The position numbers and the translations under genes were made by a program. From Cymbidium sinense (Eukaryota; Streptophyta; Magnoliopsida; Asparagales; Orchidaceae), in NCBI GenBank assembly GCA_021442155.1, contig CM038214.1, positions 18,935,808-18,999,807 of the forward strand: a stretch of DNA of 64,000 nt, read 5' to 3'. Shown piece by piece: positions 48,420 through 59,485 of this stretch (the stretch's first letter is position 1; each line of letters opens with the position of its first letter). The notes beneath the pieces were generated by a model. That model searched no databases. It had not been told where the DNA came from and worked only from the letters and a program-made list of their open reading frames with translations.

Positions 48420-48990
48420 ATGGGTGTTATACTTGGTAGAACAACTTTGGACCCATACAATAAGGAGAAAGGAGTAGAATAAGTTGGAGTTATATATGTT
48501 GTGCGGTGGGACCACAATGCTTCAACTAACTGCTCATGCCATTATCGCTTTTTATTGTCGAGTTCCTTCTTCAGTATTTGGATGAGAGCTTTGTTGAAGG
48601 CTTCTACTAAGTCATTTTCCTTTGAGTAGTTGATGGTAAAATATCTTTAATCTATACTATATCTCTAGGCAGAGTTGTTGATCTCAGTGCTCTTGAATGC
48701 AATACCATTATCAAATATAATTCATCGAGGCACTTAGAACCTATATATGATATGGTTCTTAAAAAATTGGAGCACATACTGATTTGTGACATCTCTAAAC
48801 ATAATCACCTTCACACATTTAGAAAAGTAGTTAGTAGTAGGTAAGATGAATCGATGACCATTGGAAGAAGAAGGATCAATCAGACTCACTATATCAGTAC
48901 CCCAACACTCAAATGGCCATGAGGCCAATGTAGGATGTAGAATATTGGGTGGTGTGCACATGTGGTAGTGATGGAGCTTGGGCATTATAA
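48420..48990 (-). pseudogene. Integrase core, right copy
   Basis: 48,734-48,985 reads MPKLHHYHMC, HPTLASWPFECWGTDIVS, DPSSSNGHRFILPTTNYFSK and VLQFFKNHIIYRF. The first catalytic Asp (WGTD) is present. After a stop, IFDNGIAFKSTEIN holds the second Asp and NDLVEAFNKALIQILKKEL the Glu, so the D-D-E set is still recognisable. WSHRTTYITPTYSTPFSLLY follows. Stops interrupt it at several points, so it is inactive. Confidence 0.87.
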
Positions 48991-49270
48991 CATAGGACTT
49001 AGCGATTTGGTCGATAATTAGAATTTTTGAAGATGTTGATGTTTTGGATGCTTAGAGTAATGACTAACTCCAAACTAGCAATCAAAGGCTCATATTTGGC
49101 TTCATTGTTGGTGCAAGGATTGGACAGATAATATGAGAATCTCATCACATCATGGTCCATAGTTAAGAGAACTATTCCTACCTTTCTTGAAATAGTAGAT
49201 TGTTGTACTTCTCCTCTTTTATAGGAAGCCACACCATCAAACTACATCTCCCAATGGTGAATTCTAGTAT
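48990..49270 (-). pseudogene. Second RNase H, right copy
   Basis: Reads FDGVASYKRGEV, GIVLLTMDHDVMRFSYYL and CTNNEAKYEPLIASLE, then NIFKNS before a private 5 bp deletion shifts the frame, removing the QLVIDQI end that the left copy keeps. FDG Asp and NNEA Glu are present. A VGVGIV repeat seen on the left is VGIV here, a two-codon difference. Confidence 0.82.
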
Positions 49271-49329
49271 CCCCTAAGTTCATGATTTGTTTATTAGGGT
49301 GATCATCACTAAGCGAAGAGTCAAGAAGA

Positions 49330-49990
49330 AGTGAGAAATTCATTAGTGCTTGTCCTTTCACTGCATGGAGGGGTATGAAAGTAATGACAAACTATGAGAG
49401 GATCATGGACCATCGTGCCAACCATCCAAATAGCTTCAGTTGTGTCATGAGATACTGTAGTGGATTAATCCTAATAATCAAGTTCACCTTATGAGAAATC
49501 ATGTAGTGCTGTAGCTTTTAGGATGCAAAGATTAAAACTAGGCAATGCTTCTCAGTGGGTGGATAATATGCCTTAGTGGGGATTAGACAATGGCAGAGGT
49601 AGTAGAGTGCATTTTCCTTTCTTTCATCATTATCTTGGGCCAACAAAGCACTAAGGGAGTCATCTAACATAGTAATGTAATGTATGAGCAGTTTGCCTAA
49701 GATAGGGGTTGATAGAACTGGCGGTGTCATCAAGTAATGCTTGATGTCTTCAAAGGCATGCTCACACTTGTCATCCCACTTAAACTTGACATCCTTTTTG
49801 ACAACTAATGAGAATGGATGACATCTTCCTAAAAGGTTGGATATAAAGCATCTTAGATATTCCAATTGCCCTTAGAATGATCTGAGTTGAGTTAAACATT
49901 TAGGGGGTGGCATTTGTACTATTTCCTTGATCTTCTCTAGATTGATTTTGATTCCCTGGTGTAGGATAACAAACTCAAGGAATATCCCTA
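49330..49990 (-). pseudogene. RT connection and first RNase H, right copy
   Basis: 49,518-49,865 is open for 115 codons: MEYLRCFISNLLGRC, KFKWDDKCEHAFEDIKHYL, PPVLSTPILGKLLIHYITML, RKENALYYLCHCLIPT and YPPTEKHCLVLIFAS. After a stop it continues KLQHYMISHKVNLI, LKLFGWLARWSMILSQFVI and KGQALMNFSLLL. This covers the complete connection and first RNase H pattern of gypsy elements and reads better than the left copy. Confidence 0.85.
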
Positions 49991-49999
49991 CAGCTACTC

Positions 50000-50875
50000 T
50001 GAATGCACACTTTAGGGGGTTCATTTTGAGATTAAATTATCTTAATTATTTGAAAACTACTCTCAAGTCAAATAGATCGTCTTCCTTTTCTCTACTTTTG
50101 ACCGAGATCATCGACAGAGCACTCAACTTGATGATGAATGAGTTTGTCAAGATTCAATTTATAGCCCATTGTTATGTAACACTAGCATTTTTAAGGCTAA
50201 ATGGCATGACTTTATAGCAATAGATTTCGATCAGGGTTCTAAAAGCAGTGTTTCTTTCATCTTCAAGGGCCATCTTTATTTGGTTATATCTAGATGTGCC
50301 ATCAATGAAAGAGAAGACTATATGTGATGAGGTAATGTTCACCATTAGCTCTGGGATTGGTAGTTAAAATTTGCCTTTTTGACATACCTTATTTAAATCC
50401 CTAAAATCGACGCATATGTGAGTTTGAACAATATTTTTAATAATGGGGATGACACTGGCTAACCAAGTAGGGTATTTTTCTTCTCGAATGAAGACAACAT
50501 CAATCAGTTTCTTGACTTCAAAAATGACATGTTGTTCTATGTCTAATTGCATGCATCTAGAAGCTTGCTTGATAGGGTTAGCAGTAAGCTCTATTACTAA
50601 TTTATGGACCGCTATGTCAAGATCTAATCTAGACATCTCATCATAACTCCATGCAAAGTAGTCCTTAAACTCAGTCAATAGCCTAACTATATTATTGGTT
50701 TCAATTTCATTCAACAAAGAAATGATGTATGTCGGGCGTGGATCTTCTTCAGTTCCTAAGTTAATTTCCTGGAGCTCATCGATGGTTGACTTGATCTCTT
50801 CTTCAAACTCTGGCGATGCATCTTTGACTTCAAAATCATTTGGATCATTTGAAATTTCTAAACCTCCTCATATGA
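50000..50875 (-). pseudogene. Gypsy reverse transcriptase, right copy
   Basis: 50,364-50,717 is open for 117 codons and differs from the left copy at seven residues (for example V-to-A and S-to-P in the ELTVNS segment). The same stop follows KGKF. Motif A (FSFIDGTSRYNQ) and a VDDLG box are present; Phe before Val in the box is Ser here, and a 2 bp loss directly after VDDLG breaks the frame. Confidence 0.88.
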
Positions 50876-50970
50876 CTTAATGTAATTTTAAAAGAACCTA
50901 TCAGATTCCAAATGATTGGTGATGACTAAGAAGTAATCATCATCATCGACTGGACCCACTGTATCGAATC

Positions 50971-51395
50971 CTAGTCCCTATCTTGATTGAGAGCTTTTAT
51001 ATTTGTTCTTTTATTCTTTTGGAGTAGTCTGACTTGTGCTTTGACCAAGTATGTGTTCTTTGCTAAATTATGAACACAAGGCAAATACCAATCAAAAGGT
51101 AATCCTATTAAATCTTTATATGAATCATCCTCAAGTTCTACATCAACTTCTAGACTTGCGGATGGTGCTCTTAGAAAGAACCTCTGAGTATTCACAACTG
51201 TGGATGACTTTGGGGCTTTCATAACTACCAAAACCTTAGCTTCTTGAGAGGAAAGTGGGGATAAAGATAAGGTTCCCAACTGATGTCTAACTATTTCACA
51301 TATAGACTTGGATACACTAATGCTTTGCTTTGGACCCCGATCTTTATCACTATCTAGCTTAAGTGTCACCTCCAAGGGAATCTATTGCTGAGAAG
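50971..51395 (-). pseudogene. Gypsy polyprotein linker, right copy
   Basis: A 134-codon open stretch starting MEVTLKLDSDKDRGPKQSIS and ending NIKALNQDRD. It keeps the N-terminal part lost from the left copy by frameshift. No catalytic motif is recognised; its place between protease and RT is the basis for the call. Confidence 0.6.
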
Positions 51396-51659
51396 AGATG
51401 GCTGGTGCGCTAACCATATAATATTCATCCTATGAATTAGATTCTAAGTCTATATGGATAGCAGGTGTACTCCTGGTAGCTGGAACATATCTTTTATTAG
51501 GTGGCCAATAAGGATGATTTCCACCCTTGGGACTGCCTCTGAACTAGCCTCTTCCTCTGCTTGATGGAGGTCAAGTCATCCTACCCATATGTTTGAATGG
51601 AGTAACAAATTGTGGGTTGAATATAATATCAGGCTCCACTTCCTCCTCCAAGTATATTT

Positions 51660-52025
51660 TCACTCTCTTTTATTTTTTTTTAATTTTCTCTTTTCTTTTC
51701 TTTTTCTTTTTTTCATTTTTTTCTTTTTCTTTTATTTTTAAACTTTGGCCAAGTTCATGAGAATAGACTTGTTGATTTTGAGGGAGGTAGTAAGCCACAT
51801 CCTCATATATGCTAACCTCATGAACTGTAAATGGTTTGAGATCTCCTTTGACATAGTAGATGATCGCACCTCTCATGAACTTCATACATTGATGCAGAGA
51901 TGATGGAACTATGTTGTTCTGATGTATCCATGGACTCCCAAACAAAGCATTGGAAGATGTATCTGAGTCTATAATGTGAAACTTGGATTCAGTCTTCCAA
52001 TCATCTATCTCCAATGGCAACACTA
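51660..52025 (-). pseudogene. Gypsy protease C-terminal remnant, right copy
   Basis: A 117-codon open stretch reads LPLEIDDWKTESKFHIIDSD, NALFGSPWIHQNNIVPSSLH and QCMKFMRGAIIYYVKGDLKP, then a Lys/Glu-rich tail encoded by a homopyrimidine (+ strand) tract near 51,665-51,735. The WIHQNNIVPSSLHQ part is intact, unlike on the left. The active-site half of the protease and all of gag are missing from this copy as well, so the 5' truncation preceded the duplication. Confidence 0.8.
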
Positions 52026-53391
52026 TGGAGCCTAAGGCCTGTTGACCTCACTTTTGGAGTGTGGATTCAATCTTACCATCTTAGCCTTAAAAGTCTCCTA
52101 GACACTAAAACTTCCCTAGTCATAAGACAATTCTAATAATTAGGTACACTTAACCTAAGCCTAAAGACTTATAAAGGTTAACCATATGATTAGGTCATGC
52201 CCTAGGGATTAGGATAATCCACCTACCCTACAACCCAAATCCATTCCATGTTCACCTTCTTAAACCAAACCTCAAGTTCAATTCAAACATCAAATTTAAA
52301 TCCAAATCCAAACCCAAATTCCAAAACCAAATGATTGAAGCCCATGATCAAATCCAAACTTCACCCTTCCTAAGCCATATGACCTATCCCATGGACTTAG
52401 CCAAATCGTAATCCAAATCAATCCAAAATCAATTCATTTTCTCATAAATTTATATCTTCAATTATCTTCATAAATATAAATCAAATATACATTCAAATGA
52501 TTAAAACTAAGTAAAAAAAATAAAATTAATTCAAAACCCTTCCTAAGCCATATGACTTATCCCATGGACTTAGCCAAATCTTAATCCAAATCAAGTCAAA
52601 CTCTATTGATTTTCTCATAAATCAATCATATTTTCAATCATCTTCACAAATTTAAATGAAATATACATTTTAATCCTCAAATATAAATCAAATCAAAATC
52701 AAAACCTATGCCAAAGACCCAACTACATGGACTTAGCCAAATTCCTTCATTCCAAAATCGAAATTCAATTGATTTTCTCATGAATCAATCATACCTTCAA
52801 TCATATTCATAAATATTAATGAAATCTACAATCATCAAGCCAAACCAAAATCAACCCAAGTCAAACCCAACTTAACACTTCTGATTTAAAATGTTCAAAT
52901 GAACCAAAACCCATTTGGACCCAATTGCAATTGAATTTATAAATTAATCCCAAAATCCATACATAAAATCAACTAAATCAAACTCAACCCAAAATCAATC
53001 CAACTAAACCCAATTGGTCCACTTGACCCAAAGTGGCCAATTTGACCTATTTGAGCCAAGTTCTAATCCTACCCAAATTGTATTGAAGCAAGACCATCAA
53101 AACCTCCCATCATGATTGTTAATCACCCTAAGTTGATCAATTAGCATAAATTTGGTCAATCCAAGTCAACTTGGTCATTTGACCAATTCAACCCCTTAAC
53201 CCATATGAACCCAAACAAGCCAAATTGTAACCTATGCCAAATCCCTTGAAACCAATGATTCATACCAAATCAAAATCAATATTTGAATATGACTTGACCT
53301 TCAATTGAGTCAAACCAAACCCAATTGGTCCTCTTGACCCAAGTTGACCAAAATTAAACTAATATATCAAATTATGCCAAATCAAAATATA
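52025..53391. repeat. TTGACCAA-rich low-complexity region, inverted copy
   Basis: Reverse complement of the 3,870-5,180 region, including the three ~170 bp units marked by TTAGCCAAAT and TTTTCTCATAAAT words (near 52,400, 52,580 and 52,760). Similarity to the left ends at about 53,391 in a TATCAAATTATGCCAAATC word. No coding potential. Confidence 0.7.
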
Positions 53392-53458
53392 AAATTATCC
53401 ATAAGGTACCTAGGTCTAAAATAGAGGTTGAGAACTCACTCCAAAGGTGAGGTCAGCA
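53392..53458 (+). other. Junction linker between right arm and outer array
   Basis: About 67 bp that is neither arm nor array. Its second half (GAGAACTCACTCCAAAGG, then TGAGGTCAGCAG) resembles the sequence before the gypsy protease near 5,150-5,185 in + orientation, roughly 26 of 35 bases by eye. This suggests a second, truncated gypsy fragment at the rearrangement breakpoint. Confidence 0.5.
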
Positions 53459-53521
53459 GTGTGTTACTTGGTTGATGAAATTGAAAAGAAGAAATGTTGA
53501 ATCTAAATTTGTTCTATGTTA
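53459..53521 (+). pseudogene. GRP retrocopy fragment 7, 3' end of UTR only
   Basis: Contains the GTGTTACTTGGTTGATGAAA word, the AATTTGTTCTATGTT end and a run of seven A before CCCTAAACCC. Everything upstream has been removed at the linker junction. The A-run is the cleanest view of the retrocopy's 3' end. Confidence 0.82.
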
Positions 53522-53798
53522 AAAAAACCCTAAACCCTAAACTAAAACTCCCTAAACCTAAAACCTAAACCCTAAACCATAAACCCTATACCCTAAAAAC
53601 CATAAACCTTAAACCCTAAAACCCTAAAACCTAAACCCTAAACACTAAAACCTAAACCTTAAACCCTAATCCCTAAACCCTAAACCCTAAACCCCAAACT
53701 CTAAATCCTAAACCCTAAACCCTAAAAGTAAAATAAAATAAACCTAAAATAAATAAAAAAATAAAAAATAAACTAAACTAAAAAAATAAAAACCTAAA

Positions 53799-53807
53799 CC
53801 TAAACCC
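53799..53807 (+). repeat. LINE target-site duplication, 5' copy (CCTAAACCC)
   Basis: The nine bases directly before the LINE equal the nine bases directly after its A-run (61,395-61,403). Because CCTAAACCC is common in the array, this alone is weak, but the flanks joined without the LINE recreate the arrangement seen 5' of GRP copy 6 (about 42,160-42,200). Confidence 0.7.
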
Positions 53808-53989
53808 ACCCATAGCTTGAGGCCTTGACCTCATGCTTTGGGAATTCCTCTTTTCCCCTTTCATTTTTGACTTTCTGGCTGCTGCTTGATGGCTGTTTGG
53901 CATGATTCTCATTGGATTCCTTCTAGAATCAATGGTTGTTGGCTACTTTCGTGTTTTACTTAGAGTGATGCCATGGTTTGGCATCTTCC

Positions 53990-55440
53990 CTGATGATTTC
54001 ATGGGGCAAACTACTAGGGCATCAACTACCATGCTTTGGCTACCTTGAAATCATTCAAAGATGTCCTCACTGGTAAGGATAGTTATTCAAGTGAGTCCCT
54101 AAAACTTATTTTGACTTCTTTTTGAGGCATGCCAATGGTTATGCACTCTGATCTGATTATGGAAAAGCTTGCTAAGCCATTTGATTTCACTTTGGTTGGA
54201 AAGTTTATTCTTTGTAGGCTAAATCTAGAAAATATTCGCTCTTTATTTCATAGTTTGAAATTTCTGGGTGCTTTTATGATTGGTTTATTTCATACCCATG
54301 ACATTTTGATTCAGTTAATGAATGATTTGGATTACTGAAGTGTTTTTTCTAATCATTCTTATTTTATTTTCAATTGCCAAATGAGGTTGTCAAAATGGAC
54401 TCCACTATTTGATATTAAGGAAGAATCCCCAATCATTATGGTTTGGATTTCTCTCCTAATATGTGAATTCATTTGGTTAATCATCAATTCATTTTATTGT
54501 GGTTGCTTTATTTGGTCACCATTGCAAATTGATCAGCCAACAACTATGAAATCTTGACCTTCTATGGCTAGAACCCTTGTTGAATTGGACATTACTAAGA
54601 AACACCCTAAAGAAATCTAGTTAGGATCTAAAAATTATGGTTATATGTAGAAAGTTGATTTATGAAATTTCCCTTTCTTTTGTTCTCATTATAAAATCCA
54701 AGGGCATGATAATTTTGAATGTTTCATTCTGCATCCTCACCTAAAAAAATTCCTATTAAGGAAACTATTATTCCTAACACTAGGTCAACCACTATTATAT
54801 ATCAAAAGTTAATTAAAAAAAAGGATTCATTGAATGTTCCTAATAAGGCTATTTTACCTCTTATTTCTGCAATTTGAAGGTTTCTAATGTGGAAAATAAT
54901 AATTAGTCTAAACTTTTGGATGATGAGTCTTCTTCCTCTTAGTCAATCCCCACATCCTTATAGATTTTGATTGACAAAAATGAAGCTTTAATTTAAAATA
55001 TTAATGAGGATATCAATGTTATGCATCATTCAAATTCAATGGAAAATATGGCTTTGGTTTCTCGTGATATTTAGTTTGAAAACCCTGACTTTATTTGGTT
55101 TTGTCTAATAATTTGGGTATTGAAGAAGAACAGCTAGATGTTCACACTTGCCTTCTTAATAAATCTATTTCAGTTCCCTCACTTTCGATACCTGATGCTC
55201 ATTTTCCTTTAATAAATTCTAATGGCTTGGAAGAAGGAGAACTCAATTTTATATAGGAGAATTCCCTAAATCGTGACTAATGTTGTTGAATCCTTCTCAG
55301 ATGATGATTCTATGAGAAAAGGAAATTGTTTCAAAACTTATCATGCTAAAAAGAAAAAAATGTTAAAAATTTCCCTCCCAAATTGTCCAAAATACTAGAT
55401 AGCCTCCTCTCTTCTCTTAACTAACCTTTTCTTAACCCTT
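53990..55440 (+). pseudogene. LINE ORF1 remnant (DUF4283-like and zinc knuckle)
   Basis: ORF1 proteins bind the LINE RNA. Visible parts: TLKSFKDVLTGKDSYSS, a stop, then 54,129-54,338 open with EKLAKPFDFTLVGKFILCRL, LFHSLKFLGAFMIGLFH and ILIQLMNDLDY. Past a stop come CQMRLSKWTPLFDIKEESPI and VWISL, the usual DUF4283 order. Near 54,675-54,730 FPFFCSHYKIQGHDNFEC is a zinc knuckle whose second Cys is Tyr. The rest (54,800-55,440) is low-similarity sequence with stops. Confidence 0.78.
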
Positions 55441-56110
55441 TTTTATTTCCTTATGTTTAATTTTCATGTTTGGAATGTTAGAGATTGGTACCCTCTATAT
55501 TTGTAATCGATTAGAGACATTTTTGTATTCATAATATTTCTTTACTTATTATTTTGGAGGCTCTTATTCATGCAAACAAAATAAACCATGTTGCTAGAAT
55601 GATTAGTTTTAATAAATTTTTCTCTAATTTTAGTAATAAAATTTGGTATTTTTGGAATAATTTTGTGGAGGTTTCTATTCTTAATGAATTTCAACAAGCT
55701 TTCAACGCTCAAATATCTTATGGTGACTATTGCATTTTGGGCTCTTTTACCTATGCATCTTGTAATAGATTTGGTAGAAATCATTTTTGGAAAAATTTGA
55801 GGAATTTTGCTACATTAGTCAATAAACCTTGGTTTGTTAGTGGGGATTTCAACACAATTTTATTCTCTTTAAAAGGGTTTCCCTACTAATATTCATTATA
55901 TGGAAGAATTTTCCAATATGATCCTTGATTGTAATTTGATTGATATTGGCTTTAAGGGTTCAAATTTTACTTGGCAAAACTCTAGACTTTGGCAAAGGTT
56001 GGACTGGATTCTATTTAATTCTCATTGGATTACTCAATGGTCTATTACTTATGTCAATCATTTAAGTAAAACTTATCTGATCATGATCCTCTTTTAGTTT
56101 CTATTAAAGA
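55441..56110 (+). pseudogene. LINE endonuclease domain remnant (APE type)
   Basis: The endonuclease nicks the target DNA to prime reverse transcription. FNFHVWNVRDWY at about 55,460 is the eroded N-terminal Trp-Asn segment. 55,554-55,889 is open and includes LNEFQQAF and PWFVSGDFNTIL, the conserved GDFN motif. 55,900-56,097 reads LIDIGFKGSNFTWQNSRLWQ and RLDWILFNSHWI, then after a frameshift SDHDPLLVS, the catalytic His motif. A stop near 55,887 and the frameshift near 56,070 break it. Confidence 0.87.
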
Positions 56111-56860
56111 TAACTCTAATAGATTGAAAAATTTCTCTCATTTTAGATTTTAGAACATGTGGATTCAGCATATTGATTTCTTTAATGTTGTGGTTAACAA
56201 TTGGAAAGCTACCTTACATCCTAACAATTCAATTATGGGGATGAATAGATTTTGGTTTAAGCTTAAAAGACTTAAACAAAATCTGGGTTGGTGGAACAAG
56301 CATTATTATAAATACCTTTTTGTTAATATCAAAGAAATGGAAAAATTGGTTTGTGATCTTGAAGTCTCAGTTATGTTTGATCCTACTAAGATTAGATACT
56401 TGACTGAGGTGAAAGATAAACTTGTTAATTTTAAAAATACAGAAGAGATTATTGGCGCCAAAAATTGCTAGCAAACATATTGTGGATGATGATAGAAATA
56501 CTAAATATTTCCCTGCTTTGGTTAATAAAAGAGAGCTTTAAATAATATTTAAAAAATTAAAGATGACAATGAAGAATGGATTAGGGAGAATAATGATATT
56601 AAGGATTCAACCATTAATTACTTTAGAAATATGCTTAATACAAGTTACTCTTATGAAGCTATTTCTAAATCACACTTGATTAATTCTATTATAAACAATA
56701 ATGGCAATGATTTGCTTACTATTGTACATAATGAAGAGGAAATTTTTAAAGTTCTTAATAGCATGAACATAGATTATGTTCGGTGGTAGGGTTTCACTAC
56801 CCAAAATTTTCAAAAATTCGGTTTATTATTAAAATGATTTGGTTAGGCTATGGTTGATTT
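56111..56860 (+). pseudogene. LINE ORF2 region between endonuclease and RT
   Basis: Reads FRFxNMWIQHIDFFNVVVNN, then NRFWFKLKRLKQNLGWWNKH (56,157-56,471 open), the usual spacer helix region of plant LINE ORF2. Further on, fragments such as STINYFRNMLNTSYSYEAIS and VHNEEEIFKVLNSM precede the RT. Frameshifts occur near 56,150, 56,470 and 56,790. Confidence 0.72.
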
Positions 56861-57710
56861 TTTAATGGTAATCCTTTTCCTAAATATTTTCTAGCACTTA
56901 TATTGTTCTCATACCTAAGAAAGATAATGGACTATTGGAGTGATTTTAAACCTATTAGTCTTTGCACCTTCTTCAATAAGTAGGTTTCTAAAATTTTAAC
57001 CAATAGGCTCAGGCCTTTACTTCATAGGATTATCTCACTAAACCAAATTAGTTTTGTTAGAGGTACATCTATTTTTGATAATATTATGCTTGCTCAAGAA
57101 TTAATTCATGATTTAGATGCTAAGACTAGAGGTGGCAACATTCTGCTCAAATTAGATATTACCAAAGCTTTTAACAATACCTCTTGGGATTCCCTTACCC
57201 ATATTTTGAATTTATTTGGGTTTTTTGATAAATTTATCTTTCTTATTAAATTTTTTATTAATAATTTTGGTTTTCTATTTTGCTTAATGTGCAAGCCTTG
57301 GGCTTCTTTCCTTCTTCCCATGGCCTAAGATAAGGGATTCTCTATCTCCTACCTTATTTATTATTACTATTGAGTACTTATCATGGAGCATCAATGATCT
57401 ATTCTTAAAAATCCTAGTTTGTATTACAAAACTCTTGGTGGTCTTCCTATTTCTCATTTAAGATTTGCATATGATTTCATTATTTTTTTGTAATGCTTCT
57501 ATTCATCATATCAAGAATCTTAATATTTTTTTAAATAAACTTGGTAGAGAAAGTGGTCTATCTATCAATAATAACAAAATCTATTTTATTACTTCTTCAA
57601 GCATCTCCAATAATAAAATTAATCAAATCCTTCATATCACTGACTTTAAACATCAACACCTTCCTCTTAAGTACTTGGGTGCTCCTCTTTTTAACGGTCT
57701 GAAATGATCC
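56861..57710 (+). pseudogene. LINE reverse transcriptase remnant
   Basis: Motifs in order: YIVLIPKKDN; KPISLCTFFNK and VSKILTNRLRPLL; LNQISFVRGTSIFDNIMLAQ; ILLKLDITKAFNNTSWDSL (motif A with its Asp); DSLSPTLFIITIEYL; then HLRFAYDFIIF at about 57,458-57,490 where the family has A-D-D. The first Asp of this catalytic pair is Tyr. SGLSINNNKIYFI and LPLKYLGAPLFNGLK close the domain. Stops and frameshifts lie near 56,935, 56,985, 57,328 and 57,490. Confidence 0.88.
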
Positions 57711-58960
57711 CATCTTTTTGATGAGTTAATTAAATAAATTTTAAATAAAATTTATGTTTGGAAATTTTATTTACTTTCCTTTGGTGGCAGGCTCACTATT
57801 CTTAAAAGCACTCTCAATTCTATGCTTCTTTATTTGATTCAAACTATTATCCCCAATAATGCTACTCTTATCAAAATTGATCATTTGGTTAATAAATTTT
57901 TTGGGGATCAAATAATTCTACTAAAAGAATACATTAGACCTCTTGGATTAAATGTTGTGGTCCCTTGGGTGAAGTGGTCTAAGTTGCAAACCAATTTTTG
58001 AAGCTATTACTACCTTCTATCATAAGCTCTAGTGGAATTTTAGAAAGAATGATAGCCTTTGGGCTTATTTTATGATAAAAAAATATTTCCAAGGTAAACA
58101 CCCTCTTATCTCAGGTTTATAAAGTTGGTGACTCTCTAGTTTGGAAAAGGCTTTACTCCATTAAATGGGTTGAACCCTTAATATATTGGGGTATTCATTC
58201 TGGTTCTTCTTTCTTTTGACAAGCAATATGATTTGAAATGGCTCTATTGTCCCTTTATCTACCCACTCTACAAACTATCAAAGTTAACTCTTTCTAGCAT
58301 AATAACACTTGGAACGAAAACAAACATGAGAATTATATCCCTATTTCTCTTTTTGATAACTTTAGAAATATCCCAATTTTCTCTAACAAACCTAACCAAA
58401 TTCTCTTTAAGCTTTCTTACAATGGTGATTTTATTCTTAAAGCGGTTTTGAATTTTTGTAGCGATAAGCAAAACTCCTCTAATGTTTTCATTAAACTTTC
58501 AAACAATATCATTCCCATTTCTTATTCAATTTTAGCTTGGAGGATTTTGAATAACTTTATTCTTGTGGACTCTTTTTCTCGAATAAAGGGTTATATTTTC
58601 CTTCAAAGTGCTATTGTTGCTTTCATATTGAAAATGTTAATCATGTTTTGTCAATGGTGCTATTGCTTATAAATTATTTTATGGTATGATGATTTATTTA
58701 ATACAAACTACTTTCATGGCTCTCCATATATCAACTGTTTCCAAAAAATTGTGAAAGGTCATATCAAAGTTCTAGTTGTTATTACCCTTATCTGGTTCGT
58801 CTGGATGTACAGAAATGATGCTAAATATCATGGTATTCCTATGAGCCAAAAAAGGATCTTGGCTAGACCCAAATAAAATTTTAAGATCTATTTAATGCCA
58901 ATCTTATTAGTAACATTCATTTTAGAGGCTACAATTTGTAAAAAATTGGGCATCATTCTC
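57711..58960 (+). pseudogene. LINE ORF2 thumb / zf-RVT-like region
   Basis: Contains HLFDELI, then GGRLTILKSTLNSMLLYLIQ, an NKFFG segment, KRIHWTSWIKCCGPLG (the W..W...C region) and RKNDSLWAYFM, the conserved order downstream of RT in plant LINEs. Later segments (58,233-58,672) are weak, with SYSILAWRILNNFILVDSF where a zf-RVT domain has a W.iL.. segment. The expected Cys/His set is not fully visible. Confidence 0.7.
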
Positions 58961-59485
58961 ACGATGTTGACTCTTATAAAAGAGTTAGGATTATCCATTG
59001 GATCAAACCCAAAGAAAATTTGATTAAAGTGAATCGATGGTTATGTTGCTAATAAATATGGTTGTGGTGGTATTCTTAGGGATTCTAAAGGTATTGTAAT
59101 TTGTGTTTTTCATATCCTCTCAAAGCCTATTCTATTATCTACTGAGCTTATAGCTGCTAATAAATTAATTAAAATTTATTTGAATAAAGGTTTCCTCAAC
59201 ATCTGGATTGAAGTTGATGTGCTCTTACTTCTTAGCATGCTAAACTCTAATAGAAAGGGAAATGCTGATTTATTTTATGTTCTCAATCATACTAAAAATA
59301 TTCTTTCTCAAGTTCATTATAAAATTTCCCATATCCTTTATGAGGGTAATGCTTATGCTAATTTCTTGGCTACTTTAGGTGCCAACTTAACTAATTTCAC
59401 ATTATTTGACAATCAAAATTTGCCTAAACTTTTAAGGGGTTTTGTCAATCTTAATAACACTAGATTACCTTATCTCAGATTATAA
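58961..59485 (+). pseudogene. LINE C-terminal RNase H domain remnant
   Basis: WIKPKENLIKVN is followed by a frameshift near 59,034, then DGYVANKYGCGGILRDSKGI, ILLSTELIAANKLIKIYLNK, WIEVDVLLLLSML and ISHILYEGNAYANFLATLGA, the RVT_3-type RNase H found at the end of plant LINE ORF2. Catalytic residues Asp (DG), Glu (STEL) and Asp (EVD) are recognisable; the usual REAN..AD pattern is YEGNAYAN. Open from 59,180 to 59,485. Confidence 0.82.

Larger units (their letters stand above)
48060..52030 (-). mobile_element. Degenerate Ty3/gypsy (Tat-lineage) retrotransposon, right copy
   Basis: Minus-strand copy of the left element with domains in the order protease end, linker, RT, RNase H, second RNase H, integrase. 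It carries stops shared with the left copy (after KGKF and after NASVT) and some private defects, such as a 2 bp deletion beside the RT VDDL box and a 5 bp deletion in the second RNase H. It is the better copy for family assignment because the integrase and protease ends read through. Confidence 0.9.
43973..53391 (-). repeat. Right arm of the large inverted repeat
   Basis: Reverse-complement copy of 3,870-13,105: satellite (44,090-45,560), minisatellite and noncoding tail (45,560-48,060), gypsy pol (48,060-52,030) and TTGGTCAA-rich DNA (52,025-53,391). Similarity to the left arm is high but not perfect; the 117-codon RT fragment differs at 7 residues. Its reading frames are on balance better preserved than those on the left. 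Confidence 0.92.
53459..53807 (-). repeat. Outer telomere-like array, CCCTAAA on + strand, before the LINE
   Basis: After the short GRP UTR piece, CCCTAAA-type repeats run to 53,807, ending in AACCTAAACCTAAACCC. This matches the sequence just 5' of GRP copy 6 and so represents the 5' flank of GRP copy 8 before the LINE inserted. Strand polarity equals that of 37,367-43,975. Confidence 0.88.

Noticed and set aside
55542..55784. Minus-strand frames inside the LINE (also 57,106-57,321 and 58,268-58,471)
   Set aside because: They are antisense to readable endonuclease and RT segments and have no motifs of their own.
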